7,762 nucleotides of DNA from Bacteroides sp. (GTDB lineage: Bacteria; Bacteroidota; Bacteroidia; Bacteroidales; SM23-62): assembly GCA_030667765.1 (NCBI GenBank), contig DAOUVF010000126.1:1-7762 (forward strand), in the 5' to 3' direction. Of the stretch, positions 1 to 6,530 are shown one piece after another (within the stretch, counting starts at the first letter, position 1; each line of letters starts with the position of its first letter). The notes under the pieces are model-generated. The model did not search any database. It was not told the DNA's origin and saw only the letters and a program-made list of their open reading frames with translations. A program made the translations under genes and the position numbers.

Positions 1-1413
1 CTGACGGAATTTGATGCCATTATCGGGAACAGCGACGTCAGGATGGACGGAAAGCTTGAAAATTTCCTGTCCTACCTCTTTGAGGACGGCATGATTGCCG
101 GAAAACTGAACCTGGAAAGTGACTTATTGGACCTGAATGAGTTCATGTTGGATGAGGCCGGCGAAGAGGAAGGCGAACCTGCCGGGGAGCCGGCGGAAGA
201 GCCCTCGGCCGGGTCCACAGATACAGTTGCAATGTCAGTCATTGAGATACCCGCTAATATCGATTTTGTTTTTACTTCCAGCCTGAAAAAGGTCTTATTC
301 AATAAGCTTGAAATAGACAACCTCTCAGGCCTGATCATCATACGTGACCAGAAGGTCATCATGCGCAATTTAAGCATGCAGTTACTGGAGGGCAATGTGA
401 TCATGTCTGGTGAATACAACACCCAGGATATGAAGTCTCCGCTGGTGGACCTCACCCTCGAAGTGAACAAGATCGATATACCATCTGCTTTCAATTCCCT
501 GGCAACCATTCAAAAGCTGGCACCTATTGCAGAACGGACTTCAGGTACCGTGTCGACCAATCTTGATTTCACCTCATTCCTGGGAGAAGGAATGATGCCC
601 GTTATGAATTCCATCGTGGCCAAGGGAAAACTCGAATCAGAGCAAATCAGCATTGAAAAAACAGAAATCTTTGACATGATAAACGGTATCCTGAAGACAG
701 AAAAATTCAAGGACATTACCATGAAGGACCTGGCCATAGATTATTCTGTGCGGAATGGAAGGGTGTATATCGAACCTTATCAGACAAAGATTGGGAATAC
801 AGAACTCGTAATGGGGGGAGACCAGGGCTTAGACCAGACCATGAACTACGAAATGAAAATGAAGATCCCCAGGTCTGATCTCGGTGGCACTGCCCGGAAT
901 GCCATCAACGAGGTTACCTCACTTGCAGCAAGCCAGGGCATAAACATTGACCCGGGTGAAACCATTGATGTTAAGTTCCTTGTGACAGGTACTTTTACAG
1001 AACCCAGGATCAGGCCTGTATTTGAAGAGGGACTCAAAAATATGACCGAAGAAGTGAAAGAACAGGTGCAGGAGATCATCGAAGAAAAAGTAGAGGAGGT
1101 TAAGGAGGAGATCAGGGAAGATGTGACAAAGGAGGCCGAGAAGATACTTGCGGAAGCCCGGGCGAAGGCTGATGCATTAAAATGGGAGGCTAAACATGCA
1201 GGTGAGGAATTGATCCGCATGGCGGAAGAGGAGGGACAAAAAAGAATCAAGGATGCAGGCAGCAATCCGCTTCAAAAAATAGCAGCTGAAACTTATGCCA
1301 GGACCCTCAATTCTGAAGCAGAGAAGAATGCCAAAAGGCTGGAGGATGAAGCCAGCAAACAGGCCGATGAGATCATGCGCGAAGCACAGGAACAGGTTGA
1401 CAGGTTAAAATGA
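1..1413 (+). CDS. AsmA-like envelope protein, C-terminal part (5' end outside window)
   Basis: The frame is open from base 1, so the first ATG in the window (43) is internal and the gene starts upstream. The visible 470 residues resemble the C-terminal region of AsmA-family proteins: long beta-rich stretches of alternating hydrophobic residues, and a late segment (about residues 320-344) of the 'VKFLVTGTFTEPRIRPVF' type that typically closes the AsmA C-terminal domain. An acidic, Pro/Gly/Glu-rich linker at about residues 52-74 interrupts the beta region. From about residue 345 to the end the protein becomes a highly charged Glu/Lys/Ala-rich helix, probably a coiled coil of about 125 residues. 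AsmA relatives are anchored in the inner membrane, span the periplasm and are linked to lipid transport or outer-membrane homeostasis; that role is inferred here from family resemblance. The stop is TGA at 1411-1413, followed by a terminator shared with rplS. The anchor and N-terminal domain cannot be seen. Confidence 0.8.
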   Translation: MTEFDAIIGNSDVRMDGKLENFLSYLFEDGMIAGKLNLESDLLDLNEFMLDEAGEEEGEPAGEPAEEPSAGSTDTVAMSVIEIPANIDFVFTSSLKKVLFNKLEIDNLSGLIIIRDQKVIMRNLSMQLLEGNVIMSGEYNTQDMKSPLVDLTLEVNKIDIPSAFNSLATIQKLAPIAERTSGTVSTNLDFTSFLGEGMMPVMNSIVAKGKLESEQISIEKTEIFDMINGILKTEKFKDITMKDLAIDYSVRNGRVYIEPYQTKIGNTELVMGGDQGLDQTMNYEMKMKIPRSDLGGTARNAINEVTSLAASQGINIDPGETIDVKFLVTGTFTEPRIRPVFEEGLKNMTEEVKEQVQEIIEEKVEEVKEEIREDVTKEAEKILAEARAKADALKWEAKHAGEELIRMAEEEGQKRIKDAGSNPLQKIAAETYARTLNSEAEKNAKRLEDEASKQADEIMREAQEQVDRLK

Positions 1414-1460
1414 TCAGGAGCAGGAGCGAACCGAAAAGAGGTCTGGAAAATATCCAATAA

Positions 1461-1490
1461 AAAACCCCGGCGCGAACCGGGGTTTTTTTT
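1461..1490. terminator. Bidirectional intrinsic terminator between AsmA-like gene and rplS
   Basis: A perfect 10-bp inverted repeat, AAAACCCCGG (1461-1470) and CCGGGGTTTT (1477-1486), flanks a 6-base loop CGCGAA. The T run continues to 1491, and an A-rich stretch (1457-1464) precedes the stem, so the minus-strand transcript also ends in a U tract. It lies between two convergent genes and can stop both. The rplS stop codon (TTA on the plus strand at 1490-1492) sits inside the T tract, so termination of rplS mRNA begins right at its last codon. Confidence 0.93.
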
Positions 1491-1861
1491 TATTCTCCAT
1501 TCTCAGCCGAAGCTGTCATCCTTTTTTCCTGTATCCGGGCCTTTTTACCTGTCCTGCCGCGGAGGTAGAAGATCCTGGCACGGCGTACCTGACCCCGCTT
1601 ATTGATATCTATTTTCTCGATAAAAGGGGAAGACGTCGGAAATATCCTTTCAACACCAATATTACCTGATAATTTACGTACAGTAAAAGTTTCTGTAATA
1701 CCTGATCCCCTGCGCTGAATAACAACACCGCGAAATTGCTGGACCCTTTCCTTGTTTCCTTCCCTGATCTTATAGTGAACAGTGATCGTATCACCCGAAT
1801 TAAATGAAGGAAAATTGTTTTCCTTCAGGAAATTATTTTCGGCTTGTTTCAGTAAATCCAT
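1490..1861 (-). CDS. rplS: 50S ribosomal protein L19
   Basis: L19 is a 50S subunit protein at the interface with the 30S subunit. The 123-residue product has the conserved L19 features in order: the 'FNSGDTITVHYKI' strand near residues 20-32, the 'EGNKERVQQFRGVVIQRRG' segment (34-52), 'TFTVRKLSGNIGVERIFP' (58-75), 'SPFIEKIDINKRGQVRRARIFYLRGRTGKKARI' (78-110), and a basic C-terminus. Length is normal for the Bacteroidota form. The ATG at 1861 is the natural start because the conserved N-terminal helix 'MDLLKQAENNF' begins there. A GAGAGG stretch abuts the ATG with no spacing, so it is unlikely to work as a standard ribosome-binding site. The gene stands alone here; the rpsP-rimM-trmD partners known from proteobacteria are not adjacent. 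Transcription probably starts in the 148-bp gap upstream and ends at the shared terminator. Confidence 0.98.
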   Translation of the reverse strand: MDLLKQAENNFLKENNFPSFNSGDTITVHYKIREGNKERVQQFRGVVIQRRGSGITETFTVRKLSGNIGVERIFPTSSPFIEKIDINKRGQVRRARIFYLRGRTGKKARIQEKRMTASAENGE

Positions 1862-1908
1862 CCTCTCAATATATTAATTTTCAACGACTCTCAATTTTTT
1901 ACAGGACG

Positions 1909-1939
1909 CGAATATACGAATATTTTTCGTGAATAAAAG
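1909..1939 (-). promoter_or_regulatory. Candidate promoter of rplS
   Basis: On the minus strand TATATTCG (1916-1909) differs by one base from the Bacteroidota -7 consensus TAnnTTTG. A T-rich CTTT (1939-1936) lies 19 bp upstream, roughly where the -33 box belongs, but it is a weak match. The predicted leader would be about 40 nt. The -7 box is the second copy of a tandem near-repeat (AATATTCG-TATATTCG). The remainder of the 1862-2009 gap is AT-rich, and no clear leader structure was seen in it. Confidence 0.35.
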
Positions 1940-2009
1940 AAACTGTTCTTAAAAAATATCAATGTATTCAACGATTTATTAACAAGGACTCGCAGGCAGT
2001 TCCGGAGGC

Positions 2010-3671
2010 TTAATGAGCCTCGCCGATGACTTTGAGATTATCACCCTTGTCGTCCGCGATCTTTTCATACCACCAGTCAGGGTATCCGGGTTGATCCGGG
2101 TTGGGAGGGATGTTCCTTCCGTAGCCGTTATAGATGAACTTACCATCTTTTTCTTTCTTGACATTTCCGTCCATGTATTTGACCAGCAGGTAATGACCCA
2201 GTTCCTTCCAGCGCTTAAAAGTACTTTCTCCAACGCTAATTGAATAGTCTGTCAGAAATTCCCTGGCAAGCTCCGGATCATTGTTGTAAAGCTCTACTGC
2301 GGCCATATCCACCGCTTCTGTATTCCTGATATATTTTGTTTCCAGCTCGGATTGTACTTTTAATACGTCCGGGGTCATCAGGTCATATCTCAGGTAGCAG
2401 AAATTTGATACAAAATTAAATGCCCAGAAGGCTGAAGTTTCAGAGTAGGTGATCATATCGCCATTACCAGCCTCAAAATGCTCAGGCACGCGGTCGATTC
2501 CGCAATACATGGGATTATAAACAGTGGTGGCTGCATCATCCACACCGAACCAGAAAATACCACCTATCCAGTCCGGCAACCAGTTTCTTGACTCGGTAAC
2601 AAACGAGTAACCTGTCTGCTGGGTGGCTGTAGCTCTCTCATTGCAATAGGTCACGTCACCAACCGACCAGGTCAAAGGGCGCCAGCGGTAGGGCATGCGA
2701 TAAGGTCCGGCACCAACATCCTGGGTCATGTCAAGCGGCGTACCTTCATAATGATCACGCATATAATTCATCAGGTCATGGGCGGCCAGCTTGGTGCTTG
2801 GTTTTACCCATAAGGGCATCCTGTTTTCAATGTTCTCTCCTTTGGCATAATCCAGGTATTGGTCCATGCCGCCTGTGATCTTGCTGAAGAAGGACCATAC
2901 CCTGGCTTCACAGAACCTTGCCCCTCCAAAAGTGACCGGAGCATAGGTATCAGAAAAACTGAAATCCTTTTCCTTACCGTCGAAATATCCCTGCTCCCTG
3001 GCAAAAGAAATAACATCTTCTGCATAGATACAGTTCTCCGGGTCATCGAGGGGGAAGGTGGTGATCCTTGCCTGGTTGGCATGGGCTGATACATATCCAT
3101 CGGGGATCCTGCGGGCCACCCATACGGCTCCTGTGTTCCCCGGGCCTTTGCCGATCAGGTCCATAATCCAGACTTCATTCTTATCCGCAATGGAGAAGGA
3201 TTCACCTAAACTGTAATATCCGTATTCAGCCACCAGATCACCCATAACCTGTATGGCTTCGCGTGCGGTCTTGGCCCGCTGCAGGGCCAGGAACATCAGG
3301 CTGCCGTAATCAATTATACCGGTGGTATCAACCAGTTCAGAATGGCCGCCATAGGTGGTTTCGCCGATGGCCAGCTGATGTTCATTCATCAGTCCGACTA
3401 CTGAATATGTATGGGATACCTGCCTTATTTCTCCAAGGAATTTACCTGTATCCCACTCATATATCTTCATCATGCTTCCTGCCGGGTGATCAGCTGCCGG
3501 CCGGTAATATAATTCACCGTAGAGGAAATGGGCATCTGCTGCATAGGTGATCATGGTGGCACCATTTACCGAGGCCCCACGGGTTACCAGGAAGTTTGTA
3601 CATGTGTTTGCATCCTGGACCGATAATGCAATTACTGTCAGGATTGCCATAAATTGAAATAAGCGTTTCAT
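2010..3671 (-). CDS. Secreted C69-family dipeptidase (N-terminal Cys Ntn-hydrolase)
   Basis: Peptidase family C69 enzymes are Ntn hydrolases that cleave dipeptides; the N-terminal cysteine exposed by processing is the nucleophile. From the ATG at 3671 the protein has 553 residues. It begins with a signal peptide (Lys-Arg, then a hydrophobic stretch to about residue 18) and reaches Cys24 in 'NTCTNFLVTRGAS', which matches the start of the mature family ('ACTNFLVGK..AS.DGS'). Other typical segments are 'GLMNEHQLAIGETTYGG' (about 93-109), 'GESFSIADKNEVWIMD' (156-171), 'GYVSAHANQARI' (192-203) and 'SFVTESRNWLPDWIGG' (356-371). The context before Cys24 (DANT) is not a lipobox, which favours a soluble exported enzyme. 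A longer reading from 3731 would add 20 residues in front of the signal peptide and overlap the promoter, so I reject it. Length is usual for the Bacteroidota form. No good terminator follows; read-through towards rplS is possible. Confidence 0.92.
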   Translation of the reverse strand: MKRLFQFMAILTVIALSVQDANTCTNFLVTRGASVNGATMITYAADAHFLYGELYYRPAADHPAGSMMKIYEWDTGKFLGEIRQVSHTYSVVGLMNEHQLAIGETTYGGHSELVDTTGIIDYGSLMFLALQRAKTAREAIQVMGDLVAEYGYYSLGESFSIADKNEVWIMDLIGKGPGNTGAVWVARRIPDGYVSAHANQARITTFPLDDPENCIYAEDVISFAREQGYFDGKEKDFSFSDTYAPVTFGGARFCEARVWSFFSKITGGMDQYLDYAKGENIENRMPLWVKPSTKLAAHDLMNYMRDHYEGTPLDMTQDVGAGPYRMPYRWRPLTWSVGDVTYCNERATATQQTGYSFVTESRNWLPDWIGGIFWFGVDDAATTVYNPMYCGIDRVPEHFEAGNGDMITYSETSAFWAFNFVSNFCYLRYDLMTPDVLKVQSELETKYIRNTEAVDMAAVELYNNDPELAREFLTDYSISVGESTFKRWKELGHYLLVKYMDGNVKKEKDGKFIYNGYGRNIPPNPDQPGYPDWWYEKIADDKGDNLKVIGEAH

Positions 3672-3695
3672 ATGTTTTATTTTATTAGCGTCCGA

Positions 3696-3713
3696 CAAAA
3701 ATACATGTTTTTG
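3696..3713. repeat. Short inverted repeat over the dipeptidase promoter
   Basis: CAAAAA (3696-3701) and TTTTTG (3708-3713) form 6-bp inverted arms around TACATG. One arm is part of the dipeptidase -7 box. It could be an operator or simply a result of the AT-rich promoter; nothing in the sequence decides between these. Confidence 0.35.
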
Positions 3714-3728
3714 TATTTCCATAAGCAA
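3696..3728 (-). promoter_or_regulatory. Promoter of the C69 dipeptidase gene
   Basis: The minus strand has TATTTTTG (3703-3696), an exact match to the Bacteroidota -7 box TAnnTTTG. A TTG (3728-3726) lies 22 bp further upstream as a plausible -33 element. The start would fall about 25 bp upstream of the ATG at 3671, a normal short leader, and this supports that ATG over the one at 3731. Confidence 0.55.
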
Positions 3729-3755
3729 CAACCCGGTTAAATTGATCTATTTCAA

Positions 3756-3763
3756 TATATTTG
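3756..3763 (+). promoter_or_regulatory. Candidate -7 box of the ceramidase-like gene
   Basis: TATATTTG exactly matches TAnnTTTG. No convincing -33 TTTG lies 17-23 bp upstream. The implied transcription start near 3770 gives a leader of about 30 nt to the ATG at 3802 and would exclude the TTG start at 3742. The box is followed directly by an 8-bp palindrome, GGTATACC (3763-3770), that could bind a regulator at the start site. Confidence 0.45.
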
Positions 3764-3801
3764 GTATACCGGAATTTAAATGGATCAAACACAATGAGCT
3801 T

Positions 3802-6516
3802 ATGAAAACCGCATGGATCATCCTATTCAGTTTATTCTCAAACATGGTCTTTGCTGCCGGACTGAACATAGGTGTTGCAGCAGTCAGGATCACACCCCCC
3901 CCGGGCACACCTATGGCGGGTTATTATTATGTCCGGGGTGCAGAGGGAGTTCATGACGACCTGTATGCCAAAACCCTTGTCATCGAAAAGGAGGGGACCA
4001 GGGTGGCTATCGTTTCCTGTGACCTGATTGAAATTTCAGCAGAACTGGCAGCCGATATCAGGCTCCTGGCTGCAGCGTCAACCGGTATTCCTGCCGGTCA
4101 TATCATGATCAGCGCTACCCATTCTCATACCGGTCCCGTTATCCTTTCTCCTGCAAATATGTACGCCACGGACGGGAGCATGGGAGATTTACTTGAGGGT
4201 TACATGAAAACATTGCCCGGTCTGGTTGCCGAGAGTATTATCCGGGCCAATGATGGGATCCAGCCAGCCAAACTCTCATTCGGAAGGGGACATGAGGAAA
4301 CCATCAGTTTTAACCGCCGCTTTTTCATGACAGACGGAACCGTGGGCTGGAACCCGGGAAAGCTGAATCCCATGATCATTAAGCCGGCCGGGCCCATAGA
4401 TCCGGAGGTGGCGGTCCTTTATGCAGAATCTGCTGAAGGGAAACCCTTATCAACCTATGTCAATTTCGCACTGCACCTGGATATTACAGGGGGACTGGAA
4501 ATATCAGCCGATATGCCTTATACCCTGTCAGAGATCCTTGGCGGGTTAAAGGGAGAAGATATGGTAACCCTCTTCGGGCAGGGTTGCTGCGGGAATATTA
4601 ACCATATTAATGTGAAATCCGGGGAGCCTCAGAAAGGGCATGCTGAAGCCGAACGTATCGGCACGGTGCTGGCGGGTGAGGTGATCAAAACCTTTACCCG
4701 GCTTAAACCCCTGGATGTTGATGTGATCCGGGCCAGGAGTGAAATAGTGGGACTCCCCATGGCAGAATTTTCAGAAGATGAGCTTGAGCGTGCCCGGGAG
4801 ATAACACAAAAATTCGGAGAAAGGGATGCGGCGCCATTCATGGAAATGGTAAATGCCTTTAAAATTGTCGAGGTCCATGGGAGAAAAGGTAAACCCATTG
4901 ATGCTGAAGTCCAAGTTTTTACCCTTGGAGATGATTTTGCCATTGTCAGTTTACCGGGAGAAGTATTCGTTGAACTGGGAATGTACATCAAGGAACGTTC
5001 ACCCTATCCCAGTACCATGGTCCTTGAACTGAGCAATGGTTCTGTCGATTATATACCTGACAGAAAAGCCTATGTGGAAGGAAACTACGAGGCGGTCAGT
5101 GCCAGGTGTGCACCCGGTTCAGGCGAATTACTTGTCGAAAGGGTGTTGGAGATCCTTAATGAAATGAAAAAGAATGATCATGAAGGGAAAATATGCGATG
5201 TTACATCCTTCTCCATGAACAAGATATGCAAGGAATGGGATGGACAATGGGAGGGCATTACCGTTGCATCGGATGGCAATTGTTATTTTGGTACATCTAC
5301 CCATTCCAGGGGACATGGGGCCGGATTTCATATGTATAATCCGGAAACGAAGGAATATACCATGCTTGCGGAAGACATGACATTGGTATGCGGGGAAGGG
5401 GATACTGAGTCCCAGCAGGGCAAAATCCACAGTCCCATCGTGGAATGCGACGGCTGGCTCTATTTTACCACCCACCTTTCCAATTACTGGCCCGAAGGCA
5501 TTGAGCTTTATACTGGCGCCCATGTTATTGGTTATGAACTGGCCACGGGTAATTTTCGCGATTTTGGCATAGTCAAGCCAGGGTATTCCATATACTCTGC
5601 AATAAATGTCGACCCCGAAAGGAAAATACTATACGTATTTGTTGCGCCCTTTCATGATGAACTGATCAGGAATGGCGGTTGCTATTTGTACAGCATTGAC
5701 ATTACTTCAGGTGAAAAGAAGGAACTTGGCCAGATAACAAAAGGACAGACCGGAGCATGTTTCTGGTTTTATGTGGATAATGAAGGTAATTGCTGGTTTA
5801 ACCTGTGGAAATACCATCACCAATATGAGAATGATCCCGGGAATCTTTATTGTTACCGCTTCGATACCGGGAAAATTGTTACTTACGAGGATGTACTCCC
5901 GAAGGGTGAACTGATTGACGGGACTCCTGTTACAGACAAGAAAAAGTTGCAGAGCCGGGCATGGACCTGGGCACAGGCCCTTCCAGGAAGGGAGAAATGC
6001 CTGTTTACCATGGGTAGTTCAGGGGGTGGAGATGAGCGTTTATGGATCTTTGACCCTTCAAAAAATATACATAAAGGGAAGGCTTTCCAACCCCTTGCTT
6101 ATATTGGCTCAACTTTCCTGGAAACTGCCCTGGGAGGAGACCGGCTCTATTTTGTCCAGTATGAATCCCTTGAAGACCAGCGAACCCAGAGCGCTGAATC
6201 AAACAGGGAAAACGACCCGGACGAAGTAGGTTATAACGAAAACCTGCACCTCAGGAGCGTTTCCACAGCCCCGGATGGTGACCATATCATAAGCGACCAT
6301 GGGAAGATCGTAGACCAGGACGGACGGGCTGCACGTATGATCAATTCACTGGCAGCTGATGACAGGGGAAGGGTTTATATGATGGGTAGCTGGTATATCA
6401 AATCCTTCAAAGAAGCCTCTTTGCAGATCCTGTTTTACGATTATCCAGGGGAGCGGATCTATGAGCTGGTAAAACGAGGTGAATTCTTTGCCGTGGCAGA
6501 AACAGAAAAAAAATAA
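3802..6516 (+). CDS. Secreted neutral-ceramidase-like amidase domain fused to a C-terminal beta-propeller
   Basis: The 904-residue product starts at the ATG at 3802 with a signal peptide (residues 1-18, 'MKTAWIILFSLFSNMVFA'); a TTG-started version from 3742 would bury it. Residues about 21-455 resemble the neutral/alkaline ceramidase N-terminal domain, a zinc hydrolase that cleaves the amide bond of ceramides: 'IGVAAVRITPP..TPMAGY' at 23-41, 'SATHSHTGP' with His107 and His109, 'NFALHLD' with His225, and 'LPGEVF' with Glu387. Tyr417 or Tyr424 could be the last zinc-site residue. The segment matching the nucleophile hexapeptide GDVSPN reads GNINHI (264-269), so the serine is Asn267. From about 470 to 904 the sequence changes to repeated beta-strand units ('YFGTSTH..FHMYNPETKEYT', 'HVIGYELATGNFRDF', 'YLYSIDITSGEKKEL', 'LYCYRFDTGKIVTY'), typical of six or seven propeller blades. 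Classical ceramidases end in an Ig-like domain instead. Family membership is likely; the substrate is unknown. It is probably co-transcribed with the next gene. Confidence 0.85.
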   Translation: MKTAWIILFSLFSNMVFAAGLNIGVAAVRITPPPGTPMAGYYYVRGAEGVHDDLYAKTLVIEKEGTRVAIVSCDLIEISAELAADIRLLAAASTGIPAGHIMISATHSHTGPVILSPANMYATDGSMGDLLEGYMKTLPGLVAESIIRANDGIQPAKLSFGRGHEETISFNRRFFMTDGTVGWNPGKLNPMIIKPAGPIDPEVAVLYAESAEGKPLSTYVNFALHLDITGGLEISADMPYTLSEILGGLKGEDMVTLFGQGCCGNINHINVKSGEPQKGHAEAERIGTVLAGEVIKTFTRLKPLDVDVIRARSEIVGLPMAEFSEDELERAREITQKFGERDAAPFMEMVNAFKIVEVHGRKGKPIDAEVQVFTLGDDFAIVSLPGEVFVELGMYIKERSPYPSTMVLELSNGSVDYIPDRKAYVEGNYEAVSARCAPGSGELLVERVLEILNEMKKNDHEGKICDVTSFSMNKICKEWDGQWEGITVASDGNCYFGTSTHSRGHGAGFHMYNPETKEYTMLAEDMTLVCGEGDTESQQGKIHSPIVECDGWLYFTTHLSNYWPEGIELYTGAHVIGYELATGNFRDFGIVKPGYSIYSAINVDPERKILYVFVAPFHDELIRNGGCYLYSIDITSGEKKELGQITKGQTGACFWFYVDNEGNCWFNLWKYHHQYENDPGNLYCYRFDTGKIVTYEDVLPKGELIDGTPVTDKKKLQSRAWTWAQALPGREKCLFTMGSSGGGDERLWIFDPSKNIHKGKAFQPLAYIGSTFLETALGGDRLYFVQYESLEDQRTQSAESNRENDPDEVGYNENLHLRSVSTAPDGDHIISDHGKIVDQDGRAARMINSLAADDRGRVYMMGSWYIKSFKEASLQILFYDYPGERIYELVKRGEFFAVAETEKK

Positions 6517-6530
6517 TTTAATTTTCGCAT

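Noticed and set aside
846..1265. Minus-strand open frame of 139 codons inside the AsmA-like gene
   Set aside because: Its product is low-complexity Ser/Phe-rich, as expected from the antisense of a Glu/Lys-rich coiled coil. It is a shadow of the plus-strand gene.
1862..1908. Structured ribosomal-protein leader upstream of rplS
   Set aside because: The stretch between the candidate promoter and the ATG is about 45 nt and AT-rich, and I found no stable stem on reading it.
2005..2021. Hairpin GAGGCT/AGCCTC at the end of the dipeptidase gene
   Set aside because: The stem is only 6 bp and spans the stop codon, and no T run follows on the minus strand, so it is not a convincing terminator.
3590..3671. 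Dipeptidase as a lipoprotein, because a Cys follows the signal peptide
   Set aside because: The residues before Cys24 (DANT) do not match a lipobox, and the CTNF context fits the Ntn nucleophile of family C69.
6506..6521. Programmed frameshift at the A8 run joining the ceramidase-like and FG-GAP genes
   Set aside because: A -1 shift meets a stop at 6519-6521, and a +1 shift enters frame 2, which stops within about 30 codons. Neither joins the two proteins directly.
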